64,000 nucleotides of DNA from Ochrobactrum quorumnocens (GTDB lineage: Bacteria > Pseudomonadota > Alphaproteobacteria > Rhizobiales > Rhizobiaceae), in NCBI RefSeq assembly GCF_002278035.1, contig NZ_CP022603.1, positions 1,944,186 to 2,008,185 of the forward strand, in the 5' to 3' direction. Made by a program: the position numbers and the translations under genes. A model generated the notes under the pieces. It had not been told where the DNA came from. It saw only the letters and a list, made by a program, of their open reading frames with translations, and ran no database searches. Below, one piece after another: positions 38,897-47,273 of this stretch. Within the stretch, counting starts at the first letter, position 1. Every line of letters begins with the position of its first letter.

Positions 38897-39829
38897 TTAT
38901 ATCTTCAGGTCCGCGGTGCCCGTGTCAATGTACGGTGCCCAGAAGGCCACACTTTCCGCAATCTGTGGAATAACTTCACGATCGTTCGGCTCACGTTCCT
39001 TGAACGACAGCTCCAGGCAGATTTCATTGTCCACCGCACCGCCTTCGGCAAAAGCTTTGAGTAGCGGTTCCGGCTGAATGCGGCCCTTGGCATTGAACGC
39101 AGCGGTGAAAGGACGATGCCCCCCCTTATCCATCAGACTCTGCTTGATGTGAATGATTGGCGAGACTTTCGGCACCGCACGCGCCCATGCATAGGGATCG
39201 AAATCATCCGGATTGGACGAGGTCACATCACCATGATCAATATCGGCCATCATCCACATCGGGATTGCCATTTGGGCAGCGGTCAGTCGATCCTGAAGCT
39301 TGATGCTTTCAGCAATGGTGTCGCCAAATTCACGGCCAATGCTCATCGGTTCCCAGAAAACATAATCAAGGCCTACGCCGCTCGCATGTTCGGCAACTTC
39401 CGCCCAGCAGTCGATGGCGATCTTGATCAGCTCTTCGCGGAGTTCAGGATTATCAAAATCCTTGTAAGTGAAGATCGCAAATTGTGTACCAACCGACTTG
39501 CCGCCCAGATCACCGATGATATCGGCGAATGTCTTGAACCAGTCGATATAATAGCGGCGCACTTCTGCATCCGGGTGGCCGAAATGGTTGAGACGACCAT
39601 AAGGGCCGGTCATACCGGATGTGACGCGAACGCCAGTGCGCTGCAGCGCCTTGTCCATATCGCGGGTCAGACGGCGAACGGTTGATGCCTGCCAGCTTGG
39701 ATTGATGAACTCATGCGTAAGTTGCAGATCGCGCAGACGCAAATCACGCGCAACCGTTTCGATCAGATCATCCGGCTCTGCAAAGCGGTTCACAAGCGGA
39801 TTGGTATTGAGCGATAATGTCAGAGCCAT
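38897..39829 (-). CDS. eryC: EryC, D-erythrulose-1-phosphate 3-epimerase
   Basis: 310 aa of the xylose-isomerase-like TIM-barrel family. Likely metal ligands fall in YVFWEPMSIG (Glu), MADIDHGD (Asp, His), the segment with IHIKQSL (His) and ICLELSF (Glu). In Brucella, EryC was first called a dehydrogenase and later shown to be the tetrulose-4-phosphate racemase (D-erythrulose-1-phosphate 3-epimerase). No Rossmann motif is present here, in line with the corrected role. It lies 7 bases after eryB. Confidence 0.94.
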   Translation of the reverse strand: MALTLSLNTNPLVNRFAEPDDLIETVARDLRLRDLQLTHEFINPSWQASTVRRLTRDMDKALQRTGVRVTSGMTGPYGRLNHFGHPDAEVRRYYIDWFKTFADIIGDLGGKSVGTQFAIFTYKDFDNPELREELIKIAIDCWAEVAEHASGVGLDYVFWEPMSIGREFGDTIAESIKLQDRLTAAQMAIPMWMMADIDHGDVTSSNPDDFDPYAWARAVPKVSPIIHIKQSLMDKGGHRPFTAAFNAKGRIQPEPLLKAFAEGGAVDNEICLELSFKEREPNDREVIPQIAESVAFWAPYIDTGTADLKI

Positions 39830-39836
39830 GAGAACC

Positions 39837-41345
39837 TCAAGCAGAAACTTTAGCGTTGTCGAACCATGCGATGAAAGCAGCGCGTTCGGTTTCGGTCAGG
39901 TGCAAATAATGCTTGGTACGGCGATAGAGAATGTCATTTGCCGTCTTCGCCCATTCCTTGGAAATGAGATAGCGGACTTCAGCCTCATAGAAATTGCCGC
40001 CGAAATGCTGGCCGAGACCGCTGAGATCGCTAGCTCCCGCGACGATATCCTTCGTGCGCGCACCATAGAGACGTCCATAATGCTGGACCAGCTTGCGCGG
40101 CATCCAAGGATAGTTGTCACGCAGACTGTTGGCGAAGGTTTCGTAATCCGCATTTGGAATTTCGCCGCCCGGTAATGGAGCGTCATGCGTCCAGTCGCCG
40201 CCCATATTTGGGAAGATGTGCTTGAGGCGATGCATACCGCGCTCTGCAAGCTCGCGGAATGTGGTGATCTTGCCCCCAAAAACGTTGAGAAGAGGGGCGT
40301 CGTTGGTCTCATCAAGATCGAAAACATAATCGCGCGTAACGGCGGAAGGGTTGCCCTTGCCATCGTCAAACAGCGGACGCACGCCAGAGAAGCTATGCAG
40401 CACGTCTTCGCGGCGCAGCTTTTCCTTGAAGTAGCGATTGACTGCGGTGAGCAGGTAATCGATTTCTTTTTCGTCCGCGCTCACGTCTTCGGCTCGGCCT
40501 TCATAAGCAATATCGGTTGTGCCGATGAGTGCCTTGTCGCCTTCATATGGATTGATGAAGATTACGCGCTTGTCGTGGTTCTGAACCAGATAAGCATTCG
40601 CACCCGACCAGAACTTTGGCACGATGATGTGGCTGCCCTTGACCAGACGCACATTGCGCGAAGAATTCGATCCAGCCACATTGGTGATAACGTCAGTAAC
40701 CCACGGACCTGCGCAATTGAGGATGCAGCGCGCGCGGAAGCTGCGCACTTCGCCGGTATCGCGGTTCTTGGTTTCAACAATCCAGCCGCCTTTTTCGCGA
40801 CGTGCGGAAGTAACCGGCGTACGGGTCAGAATGGTAGCACCTTTTTCGGCGGCACCTACGGCATTGAGTACGACGAGACGGGCGTCATCGACCCAGCAAT
40901 CTGAATATTCAAAGCCCTTTGTATATTGATCAAGGATCGGCGTGCCTTCCGGGTCGCGCTTCAAATCAAGCGTGCGGGTGCCGGGCAGCTTTTTGCGACC
41001 ACCGAGATGATCGTAGAGGAACAGGCCGAGGCGTACCAACCACGCCGGGCGATCCTGCGGGCTGTGCGGCAGAACAAAGCGCATCGGCCAGATGATATGC
41101 GGTGCGGCGTTCAACAGAACTTCGCGCTCGATCAAAGCTTCGCGAACCAGACGGAATTCGTAATATTCGAGATAGCGCAGGCCACCATGCACAAGCTTGC
41201 CGGAGCGGGAGGAGGTGCCTTCCGCGAGATCGTCTTTTTCCGCCAGCACAACCTTGAGGCCGCGCCCAGCCGCATCGCGAGCTACACCCGCGCCATTGAT
41301 ACCGCCGCCAATCACAAACAGATCGTAGGTTTCCGGTTCAGCCAT
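39837..41345 (-). CDS. eryB: EryB, erythritol-phosphate dehydrogenase (FAD, GlpD family)
   Basis: 502 aa. The FAD motif is LFVIGGGINGAGVARDAAGR (residues 8-27), followed by GTSSRSGKLVHGGLRYLE and NCAGPWVTDV, all typical of GlpD-type enzymes; a C-terminal DAO_C domain runs from about 385. It oxidises D-erythritol-1-phosphate (L-erythritol-4-phosphate) to D-erythrulose-1-phosphate and passes electrons to the membrane quinone pool. GAAGGAG lies 6 bases before the ATG at 41345, which excludes the upstream ATG at 41378. Confidence 0.95.
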   Translation of the reverse strand: MAEPETYDLFVIGGGINGAGVARDAAGRGLKVVLAEKDDLAEGTSSRSGKLVHGGLRYLEYYEFRLVREALIEREVLLNAAPHIIWPMRFVLPHSPQDRPAWLVRLGLFLYDHLGGRKKLPGTRTLDLKRDPEGTPILDQYTKGFEYSDCWVDDARLVVLNAVGAAEKGATILTRTPVTSARREKGGWIVETKNRDTGEVRSFRARCILNCAGPWVTDVITNVAGSNSSRNVRLVKGSHIIVPKFWSGANAYLVQNHDKRVIFINPYEGDKALIGTTDIAYEGRAEDVSADEKEIDYLLTAVNRYFKEKLRREDVLHSFSGVRPLFDDGKGNPSAVTRDYVFDLDETNDAPLLNVFGGKITTFRELAERGMHRLKHIFPNMGGDWTHDAPLPGGEIPNADYETFANSLRDNYPWMPRKLVQHYGRLYGARTKDIVAGASDLSGLGQHFGGNFYEAEVRYLISKEWAKTANDILYRRTKHYLHLTETERAAFIAWFDNAKVSA

Positions 41346-41408
41346 CTCATGCTCCTTCGGATGCCGGAACTCCGGCAAAATAATATGTAATTACAGCCGA
41401 TTGTCGAA

Positions 41409-42962
41409 TTATCTGTCGGCTGCAAGCTTGTCCCAGATGGGCGCCAGGGCTAGTCGGGCGTCCTTATAGGCGGTGAAAAGCTCTTCATAGCGCTGTGCCT
41501 GCGCGGCATCAGGCGCTTCTCCCGATCCCAGCAGAGGCGCGACCCATTCTGCGATGCAATCATCCATGCTAGGATAAGCGCCGATTGCGACTGCGGCCAT
41601 CATCGCAGCGCCTGCGGCCCCTGCTTCTTCACGCGAAGAGACACGAACTGGCGCATTGACTGCGGCGGAAAGCGTGCTGCGAAGCGCACGCGAACGTGCA
41701 GCACCACCTGTCAGGCGTAGTTCCGCTGGCATGCCGCCCATGGCCGCATAACAATCGCGTGTTGCCATGCCGAGACCTTCAACGACCGAGCGTACCAATT
41801 CAGGGAAACGGTCGCGGCTTGAAAGGCCGATAAAGCCCGCACGGGCAAAAGCGTTGACGAAAGGTCCGCGTTCTCCAGCTTCGGAAATATAAGGATGATA
41901 AAGCAACGCGCCGGGGCGGCTCGTATTGAACCACTCATCAAGACGGGGAATCAGATCGTTCAAGCTGACTTTTTTGTCTGCGGTCGACATGAGATCGGCT
42001 GCAATCTGCAAAATCCAGTCGATATTGATCGTCGCGCCCATATTGGTCTGAACCTGGGTGACAATACCCGGGATTGGCAGCGCAATCACATAACCTGTGC
42101 CGTCAGCATTCAGGTGAATGTCGGCAACTGGCTTTGCGCGCATATGCACGCCCGTCGATCCGATAGTCGAGCAACCGGCATCTGCGGTGCCGCAATAAAC
42201 GCCAGCGCCAAGAGCCGTCATGACCATATCAACATAGCCGAGACTCACCGGCGTACCGGCGAGAAGACCAGTCGCAGCTGCTGCTTCGGGGGATAGCGGA
42301 TGCTGTGTCAGTGTGCCGTCCACGATTTCGGGCAACAGCCCACGGCGCTCTTTCAGGCCAAGCGCATCAATAACCACATCGTCATATTGGCGATTGCGGA
42401 AATTGCCGAATGTGAAACTGGCTTCCGAGGGGTCTGTTGCGCGGACGCCGGTGAGGTTGAGATAAAGCCAGTCCTTGCAGTGAAGGGCGACTTCGGCATT
42501 ATCGAGCAGTTCCGGCACGAAACTGTCCATATGCGCCATTTGTGTGCCTTGCTGGCAGGTATTGAGGCCGGTTCCGGTCGCTTCAAAGCGCGCGCGGTTC
42601 ATCGGACCTCCTGCAAGTTTTGTGACGGTATTGGCGGCGCGCGCGTCGAGCCAGATCCAGGCATCGCCGACCGGCTTATTGTCGCGACCAACAAGCCATG
42701 TGCCGTCACCTTGACCGGTGACGGAAATAGCGGCAGTGCGCTCGCTTAAGCCGGGAACTTTTTCTGACAGGCCGCGCAATGCGCTTACGCAGTCTTCCCA
42801 TGTCTGGGACAAAGACTGAGTTGCGGCACCATGTTCTCCGGTTTCGTATGTATTGCGGACGGCCGCCGATTCCAGTTGACGACCGCTAAGATCGAACGCC
42901 ACTGCCTTGACGACGGATGTGCCCGCGTCGATACCGATGATTATATCACCCTTACCACGCAT
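41409..42962 (-). CDS. eryA: EryA, erythritol kinase (FGGY family)
   Basis: About 517 aa. The N-terminal ATPase/sugar-kinase fold starts IIIGIDAGTSVVKAVAFD; GQGDGTWLV and DAWIWLDARA are the polyol-binding region, and the C-terminal RLTGGAARSRALRSTLS block binds nucleotide. It makes D-erythritol-1-phosphate. The start is uncertain. ATG at 42962 (MRGKGD) fits the fold best, but ATG at 42992 adds ten residues. The only good ribosome site (GGAGG at 43010-43014) is set for a third, out-of-frame ATG at 43002 (see the leader ORF entry). Confidence 0.94.
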   Translation of the reverse strand: MRGKGDIIIGIDAGTSVVKAVAFDLSGRQLESAAVRNTYETGEHGAATQSLSQTWEDCVSALRGLSEKVPGLSERTAAISVTGQGDGTWLVGRDNKPVGDAWIWLDARAANTVTKLAGGPMNRARFEATGTGLNTCQQGTQMAHMDSFVPELLDNAEVALHCKDWLYLNLTGVRATDPSEASFTFGNFRNRQYDDVVIDALGLKERRGLLPEIVDGTLTQHPLSPEAAAATGLLAGTPVSLGYVDMVMTALGAGVYCGTADAGCSTIGSTGVHMRAKPVADIHLNADGTGYVIALPIPGIVTQVQTNMGATINIDWILQIAADLMSTADKKVSLNDLIPRLDEWFNTSRPGALLYHPYISEAGERGPFVNAFARAGFIGLSSRDRFPELVRSVVEGLGMATRDCYAAMGGMPAELRLTGGAARSRALRSTLSAAVNAPVRVSSREEAGAAGAAMMAAVAIGAYPSMDDCIAEWVAPLLGSGEAPDAAQAQRYEELFTAYKDARLALAPIWDKLAADR

Positions 42963-43002
42963 GACTGAAATACGCTTTCCCAAAGTGCTCATTCAGGGAC
43001 AT
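42952..43002 (-). CDS. Possible 16-codon leader ORF overlapping the eryA start
   Basis: ATG at 43002 is 7 bases after GGAGG, the best-placed ribosome site in front of eryA, but reads out of frame: MSLNEHFGKAYFSHAW and stop. Its stop (42954-42952) lies 6 bases past the eryA ATG at 42962, an arrangement that could couple the two by reinitiation. It is too short to judge by composition. It may be chance if eryA starts at 42992. Confidence 0.35.
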   Translation of the reverse strand: MSLNEHFGKAYFSHAW

Positions 43003-43547
43003 TTGGATTCCTCCCGCGACTATAATTCTGTCGCTCGCGGCTCTTGTTTTAATGAAAAAGAGCTGTTGCGTATGATCGAGATAACATAACGGTATCGAAC
43101 TGTCTGTAAAATTTTCGTGGGTAAGCATTTTTTTTCAACAAAAGGTGATTGCCGCGAAATTCTCGACCTGCAATCTCGCTCTTTTTTATATGGTTTCGTC
43201 GGTATTACGGCAATGAATATGAGGTAGAAGAAAGCTATATATCTGTTTTGAAACACTAAATTTAGATAATCCCGGTGTGGACGAAGTTGTATGGAAACAA
43301 AGTCGGTTCGCTGTGCTCATCATCTAAGGCTGTCTTTTGACGATGGATTCCCTTGCGTTATTGTGAGTTTTTGGACTGCAATTGTGCGAAATGGGGCGGG
43401 TTTCAAAAACAGCTGATTGACAGATATTGGTGTTTATAACATGATTATTGAAGTTGATAACATGCCGCTATCATAGCATATGGTTGCGGCGCATCTGTTT
43501 CCAAGCTGCGCGGAGGGTCGGAGCCAGGGAACTATGTGGAGGTCGTT
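43003..43547. promoter_or_regulatory. Divergent spacer between eryA and the erythritol importer operon
   Basis: About 545 bases, AT-rich, with no convincing gene. It must hold the promoters of both units. GATAACAT occurs at 43080-43087 and again within TTGATAACATG; ATAACATG is directly repeated at 43436-43443 and 43457-43464, 21 bases apart (two helix turns). EryD is the natural candidate for binding. No firm -35/-10 pair is called. Confidence 0.5.
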
Positions 43548-43646
43548 ATGATTGAATTTCTCACTCCCATGGCCGCCTGCGCGAAAATCCGTTTAGCCGT
43601 CGCTGGCCGGGTGCCTTATCGCGGGTGCAATCTACAAGCGGTGTAA
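43548..43646 (+). CDS. Possible 32-aa small ORF ahead of the erythritol importer
   Basis: ATG at 43548 has a strong GGAGG site (TGTGGAGGTCGTT) with good spacing. The product would be MIEFLTPMAACAKIRLAVAG followed by RVPYRGCNLQAV, 32 residues, mildly hydrophobic with two cysteines. It ends 64 bases before the DUF2291 gene. It could be a leader peptide or a small protein; I do not recognise it. The ribosome site is the main evidence. Confidence 0.4.
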   Translation: MIEFLTPMAACAKIRLAVAGRVPYRGCNLQAV

Positions 43647-43710
43647 GTTCCGCGGCGTAATCCGTTTTTTACAACGACAATCCGGCAGAATTTGCTGAAG
43701 GCGTTTGATT

Positions 43711-44364
43711 ATGAGTACACAAGCTAATCAAGTTTCACAGAAGCCAGCCAAGCTGAACCGCGCAGTCCTTTGGAGTGTGGTCGCTGCGGTGGTGGTTGTC
43801 GGTGCGATTGGATTTGACACCAAGATCGTGAAGATCGGTTCAGATGCCGATGTGCGTCAGCAGGCATTCTCCCCTGAAGCCTATGGCGCTACGGAATTTC
43901 CGAAAGTTAAGGCAAGCGTTGAAGAGCGCGCCGCCGATGCAGTTGAAGTTGGCACCGCGCTTGCTGCTGACAAGGATGCTGCTGGCAAGAAGTATGGTGT
44001 TGGCAGTGTGAACCCGGTCATTTCGATCAAGTTCACGGGCACCGTTGAAGAGCGTAAGTCGAACTATAATGTCATCAAGGTCGATGGTTTCCCTGAAGGC
44101 ATGGCAATCCGGGTCCAGACTGGTCCGGCCGTAAACGGTACTGATTTGCGCGATGCAACTGGCACAATCGAATTTGGTCAGTTCAAGAATCAGATCGAAT
44201 TCCAGAATGCAGGTTCCGCTCTCAACAATGAGATGAAGAAGCAGGTTCTCGAAGGTGTTGACGTCAACAATCTCGTTGGCAAGACAGTGTCGGTGACGGG
44301 CGTTTTCAAGCTGGTCAATCCGAAGAACTGGCTGGTTACGCCAGTGGGGTTTGAAGTAAAATGA
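43711..44364 (+). CDS. DUF2291 family protein of the erythritol importer operon
   Basis: 217 aa. One N-terminal membrane anchor (AVLWSVVAAVVVVGAIGFD, about 20-38) precedes a periplasmic domain of DUF2291 type: SIKFTGTVEERKSNYNVIKV, IRVQTGPAVNGTDLRDATG and GQFKNQIEFQNAGSALN. There is no lipobox, unlike its paralogue at 58662. ATG at 43711 with GAAGG upstream is chosen over a TTG at 43705. The gene overlaps the ATPase start by 4 bases. The family regularly accompanies CUT2 sugar importers, but its role is not known. Confidence 0.82.
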   Translation: MSTQANQVSQKPAKLNRAVLWSVVAAVVVVGAIGFDTKIVKIGSDADVRQQAFSPEAYGATEFPKVKASVEERAADAVEVGTALAADKDAAGKKYGVGSVNPVISIKFTGTVEERKSNYNVIKVDGFPEGMAIRVQTGPAVNGTDLRDATGTIEFGQFKNQIEFQNAGSALNNEMKKQVLEGVDVNNLVGKTVSVTGVFKLVNPKNWLVTPVGFEVK

Positions 44365-45905
44365 CCCTTCAGACCAAAATTGAAGGCAAGCACGGCGAAG
44401 TCGTTCTTTCCGCACATGACGTAGCGAAGGCTTATGGGCGTATCAACGCGCTTAAGGGTGTGAATTTCGAAATCCGTCGCGGTCAGGTCACCACACTTTT
44501 TGGCGAAAACGGTGCTGGCAAGTCGACGTTGATGAAGGTTCTGTCGGGTGTTATTCAGCCGACCTCTGGCACGATTATTCTCGATGGTGAGCCGGTTTCG
44601 TTCAATTCCTCCTCGGAAGCGCGCGATCGCGGTATTTCGATCATTCACCAGGAACTGAGCCTCGCGCCCAATATGAATGTGCGCGACAATATCTTCATGG
44701 GTCGCGAAATTCGCGGTTCAACCGGTGTCAATTTTGCGGAAGAAGAACGCCTGACCCGCGAACTTCTGACAGAACTCGAAGAAGATATCGATCCGCTTAC
44801 GCCTGTCGAAGAGCTTCGTCTCGGCCAACAGCAGGTTGTCGAAATCGCACGTGCACTTTCGGTCAATTCCCGCATTCTGATCATGGATGAGCCGACTTCG
44901 GCGCTCAGTGCATCGGAAGTTGAAGTGCTGTTCAAGGTCATTCGTGATCTGACAGCGCGTGGCGTGGCGATTGTTTACATTTCCCACCATCTCGAAGAAG
45001 CCCTGCAGATCACCGATCATGCCGTGGTGCTGCGTGATGGTGCGATGACCGCTTATGCACCGCGTGCTGAGATTGATCTTGAATGGATCGTTCGCAACAT
45101 GGTTGGCGAGAACTTCGATCTCGGTTCGCCTCCGACCGGTTACGAATGGGGCGACGTCGCTCTCTCGGTTGAAAACCTCACGGTTCAGGACCCAACAGGC
45201 GGCGATTTCGCACTTGTCGATAATATGTCGCTGAAAGTCCGCGCTGGTGAGATCGTCTGTATCTATGGCCTGATGGGTGCCGGTCGTACCGAGCTGCTTG
45301 AAACTGTTGCAGGACGTCTCAAGGCCAGTGCTGGTAACATTCTTCTCAAGGGACAGGATGTGGCTGGCCTCACGATTGCACAGCGCATCGACAGAGGCCT
45401 GGTCCTGGTCCCGGAAGATCGTCAGCGCGACGGTCTGGTGCAGACCTTGACGGTTGGCCGAAACCTTTCGCTTGCAAGCATTGGCGAAATGACGAAAGGC
45501 CTTTTCACGTCAACGAAACGTGAGAAGAACATCGTCGATCAGTCGATCAAGAATGTTCACATCAAGACGGACGGTGGCGACGCTGCAATCGGGTCGCTCT
45601 CAGGCGGCAACCAGCAGAAGGTCGTTATCGGCAAGATGCTGGCGACTGAGCCAAAGGTCATTCTACTGGATGAGCCAAGCCGCGGTATCGACATTGGTGC
45701 GAAGGCCGAAGTGTTCAAGCTGCTGGCTGAAAAGGCCAAAGATGGACTTGCGGTCGTCTACACGACATCTGAAGTCGGCGAATGCCTCAGCATCGCTCAT
45801 CGTATCATCGTTATGCACCGTGGACGCATCTCCGCCGAATTCGGTTCTGATGTCTCCAAGGAAAAGATCATGGCCGCCTCGGGCGAGTCTATGGTTGGTC
45901 ACTAA
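44361..45905 (+). CDS. eryE: Erythritol ABC importer ATP-binding protein
   Basis: 514 aa with two ATPase domains, CUT2 type. Domain 1 has Walker A GENGAGKST and Walker B LIMDEPTSALS; instead of the canonical LSGGQ signature it reads LRLGQQQVVEIARAL, as usual for the family. Domain 2 (from about 265) has the degenerate Walker A YGLMGAGRTEL and signature LSGGNQQKVVIGKML. The start overlaps the DUF2291 gene. It is placed beside eryA and matches the Brucella eryEFG importer by position; the symbol is by analogy. Confidence 0.88.
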   Translation: MTLQTKIEGKHGEVVLSAHDVAKAYGRINALKGVNFEIRRGQVTTLFGENGAGKSTLMKVLSGVIQPTSGTIILDGEPVSFNSSSEARDRGISIIHQELSLAPNMNVRDNIFMGREIRGSTGVNFAEEERLTRELLTELEEDIDPLTPVEELRLGQQQVVEIARALSVNSRILIMDEPTSALSASEVEVLFKVIRDLTARGVAIVYISHHLEEALQITDHAVVLRDGAMTAYAPRAEIDLEWIVRNMVGENFDLGSPPTGYEWGDVALSVENLTVQDPTGGDFALVDNMSLKVRAGEIVCIYGLMGAGRTELLETVAGRLKASAGNILLKGQDVAGLTIAQRIDRGLVLVPEDRQRDGLVQTLTVGRNLSLASIGEMTKGLFTSTKREKNIVDQSIKNVHIKTDGGDAAIGSLSGGNQQKVVIGKMLATEPKVILLDEPSRGIDIGAKAEVFKLLAEKAKDGLAVVYTTSEVGECLSIAHRIIVMHRGRISAEFGSDVSKEKIMAASGESMVGH

Positions 45906-45963
45906 AGCATTTCCAGCAAAAGTGTGACGCGGTTTTGCGTTGGATAATGCGAAAAATGCCAGA

Positions 45964-46007
45964 GCATAATCCTGAAACGTCGTTGGACTTTTCAGACAAG
46001 GTTATGG
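45964..46007. repeat. Intergenic palindromic repeat, copy 2 of 5
   Basis: GCATAATCCTGAAACG ... TTGGACTTTTCAG ... GGTTATG, a 44-base imperfect palindrome. It lies in a mosaic stretch (45906-46045) of the kind common in Brucella intergenic DNA, between the importer ATPase and permease genes of one operon. Confidence 0.6.
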
Positions 46008-46081
46008 GTTAAAACAAAGAGTTAGAGCATCGGTTCGGTCTTACCGCCCGCAAATGCTGTTGATTATGGAGCACTGATAGA

Positions 46082-47119
46082 ATGTCAGTCACGAGCACAA
46101 AAGAAAAGGCGGCGTCCACTGGGACAAAGCGCAAAACCAGCATCGTGCATTTGCTGCTCGAAGGCCGTGCGTTCTTTGCGTTAATCGCGATTATCGCGGT
46201 CTTCTCGTTCCTTTCGCCTTATTATTTCACCGTCAATAACTTCCTCATCATGTCATCGCATGTGGCCATTTTCGGGCTGCTGGCAATTGGCATGCTGCTG
46301 GTTATCCTCAATGGCGGTATCGATCTTTCGGTCGGTTCAACACTCGGTCTTGCAGGTGTTGTTGCTGGCTTCCTGATGCAAGGTGTGAACCTTTCGGAAC
46401 TGGGTATCATTCTCTATTTCCCGATTTGGGCGGTTGTCCTCATCACCTGTGCTTTGGGTGCATTTGTCGGCGCCATCAACGGTGTTCTGATTGCTTATCT
46501 GCGCGTTCCGGCCTTCGTGGCAACGCTCGGCGTACTGTATTGCGCGCGCGGTGTGGCACTTCTGATGACCAATGGTCTCACCTACAACAATCTCGGGGGG
46601 CGCCCGGAACTCGGCAATACCGGCTTTGAGTGGCTCGGCTTCAATACGCTTTTTGGTGTGCCGATTGGCGTGCTGGTACTGGCTGTCCTCGCCATCATCG
46701 TTGCAGTCGTGCTTAACCGCACGGCATTTGGCCGCTGGCTCTATGCGTCCGGTGGTAATGAACGCGCAGCTGAACTTTCCGGCGTTCCGGTCAAGCGCGT
46801 ACAGATCTCGGTCTATGTGATCTCTGGCATTTGTGCCGCAATCGCTGGTCTGGTTCTGTCTTCACAGCTGACTTCTGCAGGCCCAACCGCCGGCACCACT
46901 TACGAACTGACGGCTATCGCCGCAGTCGTAATCGGCGGCGCAGCACTGACGGGTGGCCGCGGTACCATTCAGGGTACGCTTCTGGGTGCTTTCGTTATCG
47001 GCTTCCTCTCCGATGGCCTCGTGATCATCGGCGTATCATCCTACTGGCAGACTGTTTTTACCGGTGCGGTTATCGTGCTCGCAGTTCTGCTCAACAGCAT
47101 TCAATACTCCCGGCGTTGA
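46082..47119 (+). CDS. eryF: Erythritol ABC importer permease
   Basis: 345 aa CUT2 permease. Conserved blocks are LVILNGGIDLSVGSTLGLAG, VPAFVATLGVLYCARGVALL and LTAIAAVVIGGAALTGGRGT. About nine to ten membrane segments are visible. GGAG lies 9 bases before the ATG. It is separated from eryE by 176 bases that hold an intergenic repeat, unusual inside a transporter operon. The paralogue at 56017 is closely similar in layout. Confidence 0.89.
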   Translation: MSVTSTKEKAASTGTKRKTSIVHLLLEGRAFFALIAIIAVFSFLSPYYFTVNNFLIMSSHVAIFGLLAIGMLLVILNGGIDLSVGSTLGLAGVVAGFLMQGVNLSELGIILYFPIWAVVLITCALGAFVGAINGVLIAYLRVPAFVATLGVLYCARGVALLMTNGLTYNNLGGRPELGNTGFEWLGFNTLFGVPIGVLVLAVLAIIVAVVLNRTAFGRWLYASGGNERAAELSGVPVKRVQISVYVISGICAAIAGLVLSSQLTSAGPTAGTTYELTAIAAVVIGGAALTGGRGTIQGTLLGAFVIGFLSDGLVIIGVSSYWQTVFTGAVIVLAVLLNSIQYSRR

Positions 47120-47127
47120 TAATTACG

Positions 47128-47153
47128 GCTCCGCCCACCGTTCCGGGCGGAGC
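47128..47153 (+). terminator. Intercistronic hairpin between eryF and eryG
   Basis: GCTCCGCCC / GGGCGGAGC, a perfect 9-bp stem with an 8-base loop, 9 bases after the permease stop and 120 bases before eryG. There is no strong T run. It could be a partial terminator or protect the eryG mRNA 5' side. Confidence 0.5.
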
Positions 47154-47273
47154 TGGTTCTTCGGGGGTATCGAAAGGTTCCAAGACGGCGATATCAGTTT
47201 GAAATTTCGCCCACTGGAAATGGTAACGCCGGGCAACCGGCATAACTCAACGATAATTTTACGGGAGTGAGAC

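Noticed and set aside
40185..40904. Open frame of 239 codons on the plus strand inside eryB
   Set aside because: Antisense to a conserved FAD enzyme; no start signal and no family resemblance.
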